This document shows positions 7,553 through 14,568 of a DNA stretch of 21,099 nucleotides, in pieces; positions within the stretch are counted from its first letter, which is position 1, and the number at the start of each line of letters is the position of its first letter. The notes beneath the pieces are model-generated. The model was not told the DNA's origin. It did not search any database and saw only the letters and a program-made list of their open reading frames with translations. The stretch spans positions 1 to 21,099 of the forward strand of contig JBDRLH010000007.1 of assembly GCA_043813215.1 (NCBI GenBank), read 5' to 3'. The translations under genes and the position numbers were made by a program. The DNA is from JBDRLH01 sp043813215. Lineage in GTDB: Bacteria; Patescibacteriota; Minisyncoccia; Minisyncoccales; JAQTPW01.

Positions 7553-7828
7553 ATGGAAAAAAAGAAAATTTGCACTTGTTGCCTGAGGTTAATCGGGGAC
7601 AGCACCAGAGTGAAAATAATCCGTAATCTGAAAAAGGGTTCGCATAATGCTTCAAAAATAGCCGAATGTTTTTGCTTGACTCAGCCGACTATTTCCCATC
7701 ATTTACGAGCTTTGGAAAAAATGGGCATGATTTCTAGTAAAAAAATAGGCCGCAAAATTTATTATTCTCTAAATAAAAAATATCCTTGCAAAAATTGCCA
7801 AATTTTTAAAATACCGTTTAAATCATAA
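7553..7828 (+). CDS. ArsR/SmtB-family regulator, Cys-rich
   Basis: 91-residue winged-helix repressor. The DNA-contact helix is in CLTQPTISHHLRALEKMGMI and the wing is KKIGRKIYYSL, both typical of ArsR proteins. Seven cysteines are present: C7, C9, C10 at the N-terminus; C39 and C41 (ECFC) at the end of the helix before the recognition helix; C79 and C82 (CKNC) at the C-terminus. The set suggests sensing of a thiophilic metal, an Fe-S cluster or a persulfide; the exact ligand is unknown. It follows its own promoter and a perfect palindrome, and nifS begins 4 bp after its stop, so it probably autoregulates the sulfur-transfer operon. Confidence 0.9.
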   Translation: MEKKKICTCCLRLIGDSTRVKIIRNLKKGSHNASKIAECFCLTQPTISHHLRALEKMGMISSKKIGRKIYYSLNKKYPCKNCQIFKIPFKS

Positions 7829-7832
7829 TTTT

Positions 7833-9002
7833 ATGAAATTAAAAAGAATTTATTTTGATTATGCCGCGACAACGCCGGTTGACCCACGGGTGCTGGCGGC
7901 AATGAAACCCTATTTTTTAAAAAAATTCGGCAATGCCTCTTCTTTGCACGGTTTCGGTCAGGAGGCAAAGGAGGCCCTGGAAGAATCCAGGAAAAAAATC
8001 GCTAAGCTGATAAACGCCGAAGCCGATGAGATTATTTTTACTTCCGGAGGCACCGAATCAGACAATATCGCTCTGCAGGAAGGAGCTTTGGCAAACAGAA
8101 ATAAAGGAAGACATATTATTACGACAAAAATAGAACATCCGGCAATTTTGGAAACCTGCAAATTTTTAGAAAAAAAGGGATTTAAGGTTACTTACCTTGA
8201 TGTTGACAAAAAGGGGATGATTCGGCCCGAAGATGTAAAAAAAACTATAACCGATAAAACCATTTTGGTTTCGATTATGCATGCCAACAACGAAATCGGA
8301 AGCATTCAACCCATTAAAGAAATCGGTAGAATTTGCCGGGAAAAGAATATTTTATTTCATACCGATGCCGTCCAGACATTTGGCAAAACTCCTATTGATG
8401 TAAAGGAGATGAATATAAGTCTTTTGTCCGCAAGCTCGCACAAAATCTGCGGACCAAAAGGAGTGGGAATGTTATTTTTTAGAAGAGGAATAAATATTCA
8501 TCCTTTGATATATGGCGGAGGTCAGGAATCGGGCGCAAGAAGCGGTACGGAAAATATCTCCGGCATAGTCGGTTTTGCCAAGGCGACAGAGATTTCCGCA
8601 AAAACAATGACAACAGAAAGCAAAAGATTGACAAAACTGCGCGATAAATTGATAAAAGGGGTTTTGAACAAAATACCCGGTTCTTATTTAAACGGCCATC
8701 CTAAAAAAAGATTGTCCAATAATGTCAATTTTCGCTTTGATTTTGTAGAAGGCGAATCAATGGTCGTCCAGCTAGATATGCTAGGCATCGCAGTTTCAAC
8801 GGGTTCGGCTTGCTCTTCGACAAAATTAGAGCCCAGCCACGTTCTTTTGGCATTAGGCCTAAAGCATGAACAAGCTCACGGTTCTTTAAGGTTGACTTTG
8901 GGCAGATGGTCAAAAGAAAGTGAGATAGATTATTTGTTACAAATTTTGCCATCAATTATCAAAAAATTAAGGGAAATATCTCCTTTTAAAAAACATGTCT
9001 AA
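7833..9002 (+). CDS. Cysteine desulfurase, NifS/IscS type
   Basis: PLP enzyme of 389 residues that takes sulfur from cysteine as a protein-bound persulfide, for Fe-S clusters and tRNA thiolation. YFDYAATTPVDPRV opens the protein; the PLP lysine is K204 (SSHKICGPKG), and the persulfide-carrying cysteine is C327 in STGSACSS. The active-site segment is close to the group I enzymes (NifS/IscS), with the flexible SACSSTKLEPSHVLLALGL loop intact. It overlaps iscU by 8 bp and follows arsR by 4 bp. The downstream genes iscU and mnmA are its two expected sulfur acceptors. Confidence 0.96.
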   Translation: MKLKRIYFDYAATTPVDPRVLAAMKPYFLKKFGNASSLHGFGQEAKEALEESRKKIAKLINAEADEIIFTSGGTESDNIALQEGALANRNKGRHIITTKIEHPAILETCKFLEKKGFKVTYLDVDKKGMIRPEDVKKTITDKTILVSIMHANNEIGSIQPIKEIGRICREKNILFHTDAVQTFGKTPIDVKEMNISLLSASSHKICGPKGVGMLFFRRGINIHPLIYGGGQESGARSGTENISGIVGFAKATEISAKTMTTESKRLTKLRDKLIKGVLNKIPGSYLNGHPKKRLSNNVNFRFDFVEGESMVVQLDMLGIAVSTGSACSSTKLEPSHVLLALGLKHEQAHGSLRLTLGRWSKESEIDYLLQILPSIIKKLREISPFKKHV

Positions 9003-9420
9003 AAATGCTTCAAGAATGGGCCCATATACAAAAAAAGTAATGGAATGCTTTAACAACCCGAAAAACTACGGCAGGATAAAAAATCCCGATGGTGTGGGCA
9101 AGGTAGGAAATCCGGTTTGCGGCGACGTGATGTGGCTTTATATCAAAGTCAGCAAAAACAAGAAGGGCGAGGAAATAATAAAAGACATCAAATTTGAAAC
9201 TTTCGGTTGTGTGGCGGCTATCGCCACAAGCACGATCCTTACTCAAATGGCAAAAGGCAAGACCTTAAGAGAAGCAAGAAAGATAAATAAGCAGAAAATA
9301 GTAAAGTCGTTAGGCGGGCTTCCTCCGATTAAGATTCATTGCTCGGTTTTGGCTGCCAGCGCTTTAGATAAAGCAATAGAAGATTATGATTCCCGCAAGC
9401 GGGGCCCCGGGAAATTATGA
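8995..9420 (+). CDS. iscU: IscU/NifU-type Fe-S scaffold protein
   Basis: 141-residue scaffold on which new Fe-S clusters are built from NifS sulfur. All expected ligand residues are visible: C42 and D44 in GNPVCGD, C72 in FGCVAAIATS, and H115-C116 in LPPIKIHCS, the last being the chaperone-recognition segment. The C-terminus (DYDSRKRGPGKL) is short and basic. The start overlaps the end of nifS by 8 bp, and its own stop overlaps the mnmA ATG (ATGA), so the three are translationally coupled. No HscA/HscB or ferredoxin gene of the Isc type is adjacent. Confidence 0.95.
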   Translation: MSKNASRMGPYTKKVMECFNNPKNYGRIKNPDGVGKVGNPVCGDVMWLYIKVSKNKKGEEIIKDIKFETFGCVAAIATSTILTQMAKGKTLREARKINKQKIVKSLGGLPPIKIHCSVLAASALDKAIEDYDSRKRGPGKL

Positions 9421-10469
9421 ATCAAAAAAGAAATCAAAACAAAAAAAACAAGGTGTTGGTGGCGATGTCCGGCGGCGTTGATTCTTCTGTGGCGGCTGCG
9501 CTTTTGAAAAAAGAGGGATTTAGCGTAGTCGGTGCTTTTATGAGGTTAAATGATTTTTCTTCCATTTCTGAAAAAAGAGCAAAAAAAGTGGCAAGTATTT
9601 TAAAAATTCCGTTAATGATTATTGATCTTAGAAAAAAATTCAAGAAAAAAATAATAGAGCATTTTTTAAGAGAATATAAAATGGGCAGGACGCCCAATCC
9701 CTGCGTAGTTTGCAATAAACTTATTAAATTCGGCGTATTGTTGACGCAAGCAAAAAAGCTTGGCGCGGAATTTTTAGCTACAGGACACTATATAAAAAAA
9801 ATCCAAAATCCAAAATCCAAAATCCAAAAATTATTAACGGCAAAAGATAAGGGGAAAGATCAGAGTTATTTTTTGTGGAAGTTAAATCAGGTCCAGCTGA
9901 GCCACGCTTTGCTTCCTATCGGGGATTATACCCGAGCCGAAATTGAAAAAATGGCGAAAGATTTTAAATTGCCGTTCTCCGGCGTAAAAAAATCGGTGGA
10001 GATTTGTTTCGTGCAAAAAACTATCGAAGATTTTTTAAAAAAACATCTTAAATTAAAACCGGGCTCGGTTATTGATGCGCAAAAAAGAATATTGGGTAGG
10101 CACCGGGGGCTTCCGTTATATACCTTCGGCCAGAGAAAGGGGATCGGCTTGGCGGGAGGACCGTATTATGTGGCCGATAAAAATGTTCCAAAAAATCAAC
10201 TGCTTGTTACTAAAAACGAGAAAGATTTATTAAAAAAAGAAATTATTGTAAAAGAAGTAAACTGGATTCAAGGAAGGGCTCCCGGATCTCCGTTTAAGGC
10301 AAGTGTAAAAATCCGCTATCGTACGGATTCTGTTCCAGCAAAAATATACAAAATACCAAATACTAAATACAAAATACTTTTTTCCTGTCCCCAGCGAGCG
10401 GTTACTCCCGGGCAATCGGCTGTATTTTATCGCAGAAAGGAGCTTTTAGGCGGAGGAATAATTTGTTAG
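9417..10469 (+). CDS. mnmA: tRNA-specific 2-thiouridylase MnmA
   Basis: 350-residue enzyme making 2-thiouridine at wobble position 34 of tRNA-Lys, -Glu and -Gln. The PP-loop is AMSGGVDSSVAA near the N-terminus; NPCVVCNKLIKFG carries the catalytic C99, and EICFV carries the second catalytic C197. ATGHY, KDQSYFLW and the C-terminal TPGQSAVFY are family hallmarks. Two surface loops are encoded by 7-bp repeats (9801-9828, 10347-10374), giving IQNPKSKIQK after ATGHYIKK and KIYKIPNTKYKI before LFSC. Start overlaps iscU by 4 bp; there is no TusABCDE relay nearby, so sulfur may pass directly from NifS. Confidence 0.96.
   Translation: MNQKRNQNKKNKVLVAMSGGVDSSVAAALLKKEGFSVVGAFMRLNDFSSISEKRAKKVASILKIPLMIIDLRKKFKKKIIEHFLREYKMGRTPNPCVVCNKLIKFGVLLTQAKKLGAEFLATGHYIKKIQNPKSKIQKLLTAKDKGKDQSYFLWKLNQVQLSHALLPIGDYTRAEIEKMAKDFKLPFSGVKKSVEICFVQKTIEDFLKKHLKLKPGSVIDAQKRILGRHRGLPLYTFGQRKGIGLAGGPYYVADKNVPKNQLLVTKNEKDLLKKEIIVKEVNWIQGRAPGSPFKASVKIRYRTDSVPAKIYKIPNTKYKILFSCPQRAVTPGQSAVFYRRKELLGGGIIC
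9801..9828 (+). repeat. Four 7-bp units inside mnmA (ATCCAAA)
   Basis: Four perfect tandem copies of ATCCAAA. Because seven is not a multiple of three, the units are read in rotating frames and yield a Lys/Ile/Gln/Asn/Pro/Ser loop without interrupting the gene. The loop lies where other MnmA proteins have a short variable turn. Confidence 0.9.
10347..10374 (+). repeat. Four 7-bp units inside mnmA (TACNAAA)
   Basis: Four tandem units TACAAAA, TACCAAA, TACTAAA, TACAAAA, followed by a partial TAC. They encode the basic loop IYKIPNTKYKI in the C-terminal beta-barrel region, where homologues have a turn of variable length. Confidence 0.85.
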
Positions 10470-10482
10470 TATAAAAATTACA

Positions 10483-11634
10483 ATGTTTAAAAGAATCATT
10501 TTTTTATTTTTTTCTTTTGTCCTGCTATTTTCTTTTAATTCTGTTTTTGCTCAATCGGGAGAGAACGTTGAAATAGATTTTTTTTACAGTCAGACTTGCC
10601 CTCACTGTAAAGAAGAAAGGGAATTTCTTAAAAATCTGAACGAGAAGTATCCCGAAATGCAGATTAGAGAGTATGAGGTGATTTATAACAAAGAAAATCA
10701 AGAACTTCTGGGGGATTTTTATGAGAAGTATAACGTTCCTAAAAACGAGCAGGGATATGTTCCCGTTACTTTTACTTCAAAAAAATATTTCATAGGATTT
10801 AGCGAACAAATAGGAAAAGAATTGGAAGGCTGTGTTCAGGAGTGCCTCGGACAAGGAAGTCAGACCGGCCAGAAAGTGAAATTTTTCTTTTTGGGCGAGA
10901 TTGATATTTCAAAAATGTCTCTGCCTGTTTTGGCTATTACTTTGGGCGCTTTGGATGGTTTTAATCCCTGCGCCATGTGGGTGCTTTTATTTTTAATAGC
11001 TCTTCTTATTAATACGCGTTCCAGAAAAAGGATGTGGCTGGTCGGTGGAACTTTTATTTTGGCTTCCGGGATTATTTATTTTTTAATTCTGGCCGCCTGG
11101 CTAAACTTATTTTTTGCGATATCTTACGTAAATATAACTAGGATAATAATCGGCACTCTTGCTTTGCTTTTTGGCGCCTGGCAGATAAGAAGTTTTTTCG
11201 TTTCCAAGCCTGGAGTGTGTAAAATTACAGATGGCAATGCATCCTGGCAGGATCGTTTAAAAAAAGATCTCCAGAGCAGGGCTGAAAAATTGGCCACCGC
11301 CCCTTTGGACATCGGAATCATGGCAGGTATAATCATTTTGGCTTTTGGGATTAACTTGGTTGAGTTTTTTTGCTCTGCCGGCATACCGGCCATTTTTACA
11401 AAAGTGCTGTCTATGAGCAGTCTCAATGCCTTTTCTTATTATATTTATCTTCTTTTGTATGCCTTTGTTTTTATGCTGGACGACCTGATTGTTTTTTTTC
11501 TAGCGATGATAACCTTAAGAAGAATCAATCTAACTGAAAAATATAGTCATTGGGCTGCGTTGGCAGGGGGCCTGCTGATTTTTATACTGGGAGCTTTGCT
11601 GATATTCAAACCCGAAATTCTTATGTTTGGTTAA
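10483..11634 (+). CDS. Thioredoxin-DsbD/CcdA-like membrane fusion protein
   Basis: 383 residues. A signal peptide or first membrane anchor (1-23, ending SVFAQ) leads to an extracytoplasmic thioredoxin-like domain (about 28-125) with active site C39-P-H-C42, then a membrane domain of about six helices (146-383). The membrane part has the CcdA/DsbD-type redox cysteines C163 (GFNPCAMW) and C297 (VEFFCSAG), one in each half. Such proteins carry reducing power from cytoplasmic thioredoxin across the membrane. It starts 13 bp after mnmA and may belong to the same operon. Two other cysteines (C115, C119; GCVQECLG) lie at the end of the thioredoxin domain. The order differs from E. coli DsbD, where the thioredoxin domain is C-terminal. 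Confidence 0.88.
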   Translation: MFKRIIFLFFSFVLLFSFNSVFAQSGENVEIDFFYSQTCPHCKEEREFLKNLNEKYPEMQIREYEVIYNKENQELLGDFYEKYNVPKNEQGYVPVTFTSKKYFIGFSEQIGKELEGCVQECLGQGSQTGQKVKFFFLGEIDISKMSLPVLAITLGALDGFNPCAMWVLLFLIALLINTRSRKRMWLVGGTFILASGIIYFLILAAWLNLFFAISYVNITRIIIGTLALLFGAWQIRSFFVSKPGVCKITDGNASWQDRLKKDLQSRAEKLATAPLDIGIMAGIIILAFGINLVEFFCSAGIPAIFTKVLSMSSLNAFSYYIYLLLYAFVFMLDDLIVFFLAMITLRRINLTEKYSHWAALAGGLLIFILGALLIFKPEILMFG

Positions 11635-11678
11635 CAAAAAAATTACTAAATAAATTAATAATGCTTTAATATAAAAAT

Positions 11679-12440
11679 ATGTCTGATTTAAAAAATAAAG
11701 TAGTCATTATTACCGGCGCCAGGCGCGGAATGGGCAGAGCCGATGCGCTTTTGATGGCAAGGGCCGGGGCAAAAATTGTGGTTTCGGATATTTCACAAGA
11801 AGAATGCCAAATCGTGGTTGATGAGATAAAAAAAGAAGAAGGTCAGGCTCTGGCCGTCAAATGTGATGTCTCCAAAAAAGAAGAGGTGGATAATATGGTA
11901 AAATCCGCAATTAATAAGTGGGGCAGAATAGACGTGTTGATAAATAACGCCGGCATTGTGGATTTTAAACCCTTTGTCGATTTGTCAGAAGCCGATTGGG
12001 ATAAGGTTTTAGATATTAATTTAAAAGGTTATTTTCTTTGCGCTCAGGCCTGTGCCAAAGAGATGATAAAACAGAAGTCGGGGACGATTGTCAATATAGC
12101 TTCTGTTGCCATGGGACAACAGGGTATCGGTTTTGCTGGTCTTGTTCATTACTGCGCCTCAAAGGGCGGAATCGTTGCCATGACCGAAGCTCTGGCGGCA
12201 GAGCTAGCTCCCCATAACATCAGAGTCAACGTGATAGCTCCGGGCGCGATAGATACGCCGATGGCCGATTCAACAAAAATGGATCCGGCCGCGCTCAAAG
12301 CAACTTTATCAAGAATTCCGCTAAAGAGAATGGGTAATCCCGAAGAAATCGCCAATACGGTTTTGTTTCTGGCTTCAGACTCCTCGTCTTATATAACAGG
12401 CGCGACAATAGTTGTCGACGGAGGATGGCTGGCGCAATAA
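11679..12440 (+). CDS. Short-chain dehydrogenase/reductase
   Basis: 253-residue NAD(P)-dependent oxidoreductase of the classical SDR type. The Rossmann glycine motif is TGARRGMG (12-19), an acidic residue follows strand 2 (VVSDIS), NNAG is the structural motif, and the catalytic set is S of NIASVA with Y and K of HYCASKG. The C-terminal IVVDGGWLAQ is normal for FabG-like enzymes. D at the end of strand 2 favours NAD over NADP. The substrate is unknown; FabG (3-oxoacyl-ACP reductase) and sugar or alcohol dehydrogenases look alike at this level. The DUF1858 gene begins 5 bp after its stop. Confidence 0.92.
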   Translation: MSDLKNKVVIITGARRGMGRADALLMARAGAKIVVSDISQEECQIVVDEIKKEEGQALAVKCDVSKKEEVDNMVKSAINKWGRIDVLINNAGIVDFKPFVDLSEADWDKVLDINLKGYFLCAQACAKEMIKQKSGTIVNIASVAMGQQGIGFAGLVHYCASKGGIVAMTEALAAELAPHNIRVNVIAPGAIDTPMADSTKMDPAALKATLSRIPLKRMGNPEEIANTVLFLASDSSSYITGATIVVDGGWLAQ

Positions 12441-12445
12441 AAAAT

Positions 12446-12649
12446 ATGAAAATCACCAAAGAAACAACTTTAGCAGAAATTTTAAAAGTTCCTGGAGCAG
12501 AAGAGACTTTAACAAAGCATGGCGTGCCATGCGTCACTTGCCCCTATGCTAAAATGGAAATGGATAAGCTGAAAATCGGCAAAGTCTGCAAAATGTACGG
12601 AGTGGATTTGGAAAAATTACTCAAGGACTTGACTCGTCTTTCTGCTTAA
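12446..12649 (+). CDS. DUF1858 domain protein (CxxC redox-disulfide type)
   Basis: 67 residues. I chose the ATG at 12446 (MKITKETTLAEIL) because the domain begins there; an in-frame ATG at 12425 would add seven residues by overlapping the SDR gene. The domain is of the kind also called hybrid-cluster-protein-associated redox disulfide domain: short helices with HGVPCVTCPYAKMEM holding the C-x-x-C pair (C29, C32), a third cysteine at KVCKMYG, and the end GVDLEKLLKDLTRL. No function is proven for the family; the paired cysteines point to thiol chemistry or metal binding. It is probably co-transcribed with the SDR. Confidence 0.85.
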   Translation: MKITKETTLAEILKVPGAEETLTKHGVPCVTCPYAKMEMDKLKIGKVCKMYGVDLEKLLKDLTRLSA

Positions 12650-12696
12650 ACTAAGCTTAAACTAGAAAGTAAAACAGAAAAGGTCGAATTTGCGAC

Positions 12697-12780
12697 CACT
12701 AATAGCTACGAATTTTCTACGCGAATTTTCGCCAAGTTAATTCGTGATTATTAGTGATTAAATTAGTATTTATTTAGTGA
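12697..12780. repeat. Imperfect inverted-repeat element with ATTAGTG units
   Basis: Within the 138-bp gap between DUF1858 and DUF5679, 12697-12714 and 12739-12756 are inverted repeats matching at 15 of 18 positions, around a 24-base loop. The right arm continues into repeated units of about 12 bp beginning TTAGTG or TTAGTA (to 12780). It looks like a small palindromic intergenic repeat rather than a terminator, because no T run follows the stem. Confidence 0.6.
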
Positions 12781-12787
12781 TATCATT

Positions 12788-12952
12788 ATGCCAGAAGCAT
12801 ATTGCGTCAAGTGTAAAGCAAAAGGCGAAATGAAAGACGCCGAGGAAATTGAGATGAATGGCAAGGGTGGGACAAAAAGAAGGGCCATGACTGGAATCTG
12901 CCAAAAGTGCGGCACGAAAATGTTTAAAATCCTCGGCAAAGCGCAGGCTTAA
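12788..12952 (+). CDS. DUF5679 zinc-ribbon-like small protein
   Basis: 54 residues. AYCVKCKAKGEM carries C6 and C9; ICQKCGTKMFKI carries C38 and C41. Two C-x-x-C pairs of this type form a small zinc ribbon. The wording closely follows the DUF5679 family, seen widely in Patescibacteria and other bacteria as a free-standing protein of unknown role. Between the pairs lies a charged stretch with TKRRAMTG, which could contact nucleic acid. The ATG at 12788 is the only fitting start. A strong terminator follows its stop by 14 bp. Confidence 0.88.
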   Translation: MPEAYCVKCKAKGEMKDAEEIEMNGKGGTKRRAMTGICQKCGTKMFKILGKAQA

Positions 12953-12966
12953 TATTTCCGACTTTT

Positions 12967-13000
12967 AAAAACGCTCAGGCGGAACATCCTGGGCGTTTTT
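12967..13000 (+). terminator. Rho-independent terminator after DUF5679
   Basis: AAAAACGCTCAGG pairs with CCTGGGCGTTTTT around the loop CGGAACAT, with a final T run. It is the strongest hairpin in the region and closes the transcript containing DUF5679. Confidence 0.9.
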
Positions 13001-13032
13001 GTTTATTTTTAGCTTGAGTTATTATTAAAACA

Positions 13033-13899
13033 ATGGATAAATTTAACAAGAGATGGGCATTTGGGTTTGTCGTTTTTTTATTTTTTGCTAATTTCTTGGC
13101 TTGGGCGGCGGTTTACGATTTGAGCCAGCCGCAATTTCTGGAAGTCAGTTTTTTTGACGTGGGACAGGGAGACGCGGCTTTTATTGAGACGCCGAGTGGC
13201 CATCAGATTATAATTGACGGAGGTCCCGGAGCCGCTGTTTTAGAAAAACTGGATAAAAAAATGCCTTTCTGGGACAGGACGATTGATTTGATTATTCTCT
13301 CTCATCCGGAAAAAGATCATCTGGCCGGCTTAATAGAAGTTTTAAAAAGATATCAGGTGGAAAATATTTTATGGTCAGGAGTAATCAGAGAAACGGCAGA
13401 GTATGAAGAATGGCTAGAGCTTATCGAGGAAGAGGGGGCAGAGATAAAGATTGCTCGGGCCGGCGGTAAAATTTTATCAGGAAGCGTTGAAATTCAAATT
13501 TTGTATCCATTTGAAAGCATGGAGGGCAAAGAATTAAAGGACAGCAATGATTCGTCTGTGGTGGCTAAATTAGTTTTTGGTGAAAAATCCTTCTTGTTTA
13601 CTGGAGATATTTCCGGAAAAATTGAAGTAAGTTTGGCGGAAAATTTTCCCGAGATTGATTCAGATGTTCTTAAGGTCTCTCATCACGGAAGTAAATATTC
13701 CAGCTTCGACGAATTTATAAGCAAGGTGTCTCCGCAAGTCGCCGTCATTCAGGTCGGGAAAGACAACAGCTATGGCCATCCGATGCAAGAAGTCTTGGAC
13801 AGACTGTTAAAATATGGTATAGATATCTTAAGAACAGATCGAAATGGCGATATCAAGATTTTTTCGGATGGCGAAAAAGTCAGAATTTCTAATTACTAA
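13033..13899 (+). CDS. ComEC/Rec2-type metallo-beta-lactamase-fold protein
   Basis: 288 residues: one N-terminal membrane anchor (about 9-29), then a metallo-beta-lactamase domain outside the cytoplasm. FFDVGQGDAAFIETPSGHQIIIDGGPG opens the domain; H91-P-E-K-D95-H96 is the metal motif (the middle His of HxHxDH is Glu here); FTGDIS gives the bridging Asp, and LKVSHHGSKYSS and YGHP finish the site. This matches the C-terminal nuclease-like domain of ComEC competence proteins, here without the channel domain. A role in degrading or taking up DNA at the cell surface is plausible but unproven. The gene stands downstream of a terminator, so it likely has its own promoter. Confidence 0.88.
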   Translation: MDKFNKRWAFGFVVFLFFANFLAWAAVYDLSQPQFLEVSFFDVGQGDAAFIETPSGHQIIIDGGPGAAVLEKLDKKMPFWDRTIDLIILSHPEKDHLAGLIEVLKRYQVENILWSGVIRETAEYEEWLELIEEEGAEIKIARAGGKILSGSVEIQILYPFESMEGKELKDSNDSSVVAKLVFGEKSFLFTGDISGKIEVSLAENFPEIDSDVLKVSHHGSKYSSFDEFISKVSPQVAVIQVGKDNSYGHPMQEVLDRLLKYGIDILRTDRNGDIKIFSDGEKVRISNY

Positions 13900-13919
13900 T
13901 TTTTAATTTCTAAATATTT

Positions 13920-14525
13920 ATGGCAGAACCAAAAACAGAAAAAACATTAGTCCTTATTAAACCGGACGGAATTCAAAGAACACTGGTAGGGGAGATAATA
14001 AAGAGATATGAAAGACTGGGTTTAAAGCTGGTGGCTTTAAAAATGCTGGTTCCCACTCCGGAATTTATTGAAAAGCATTATACCCTTGATCCTGATTGGC
14101 GGCAAAAAAACGGCGAAAAAACCATTAAAGCTTATAAAGATAAGAGTAAAAAACCATTGACTGAAGATCCGATAGAAATGTCGGGCATAACCTTGGATAA
14201 TTTAAAAAAATATATGTCTTCCGGCCCTGTCGTGGCTATGATTTGGGAGGGAGCTAATGCCGTTTTAATAGTCAGAAAGATTACGGGCGGGACCGAGCCT
14301 TTGACTTCTGATGTCGGAACCATAAGAGGAGATTTCGTTCTGGATTCTTATCAAATTTCTGATTTTTCCGGGAGGTCAGTCAGAAATTTGATTCATGCTT
14401 CGGGTTCAGTCGATGAAGCGGAAAAAGAAATAAAGCACTGGTTTTTGCCCGAAGAAATAATAAAATACAAGCTCGTCCAGGAGCATATTCTTTATGATGT
14501 GAATCTGGATGGAATCCTTGAGTAA
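13920..14525 (+). CDS. ndk: Nucleoside diphosphate kinase, enlarged
   Basis: Transfers gamma-phosphate between nucleotides through a phosphohistidine. TLVLIKPDGIQRTLVGEII is the typical start; GPVVAMIWEGANAVLIVRKITGGTEP and GTIRGDF are canonical, and the phosphorylated residue is H159 in NLIHASGS. Usual members have about 140-150 residues; this one has 201. Extra residues lie after EKHYTL (DPDWRQKNGEKTIKAYKDKS, 60-95 region), before the active His (SYQISDFSGRSV), and at the C-terminus (VQEHILYDVNLDGILE). All catalytic positions appear intact. Start ATG at 13920 follows the metallo-beta-lactamase gene by 20 bp. Confidence 0.95.
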   Translation: MAEPKTEKTLVLIKPDGIQRTLVGEIIKRYERLGLKLVALKMLVPTPEFIEKHYTLDPDWRQKNGEKTIKAYKDKSKKPLTEDPIEMSGITLDNLKKYMSSGPVVAMIWEGANAVLIVRKITGGTEPLTSDVGTIRGDFVLDSYQISDFSGRSVRNLIHASGSVDEAEKEIKHWFLPEEIIKYKLVQEHILYDVNLDGILE

Positions 14526-14532
14526 TTTTTAC

Positions 14533-14562
14533 TTGACGCGGTTTTTTACAAAAAGGTATAAT
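14533..14562 (+). promoter_or_regulatory. Promoter of the structured RNA
   Basis: TTGACG (14533-14538), an 18-base spacer, and a perfect TATAAT (14557-14562). This is one of the best promoters in the window, yet no coding frame follows before the terminator at 14706. The expected transcription start is near 14569. Confidence 0.8.
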
Positions 14563-14568
14563 AAAAGT

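Noticed and set aside
9801..9828. CRISPR array or microsatellite frameshift in mnmA
   Set aside because: Units are 7 bp without spacers, and the reading frame continues through to conserved MnmA motifs, so it is neither CRISPR nor a broken gene.
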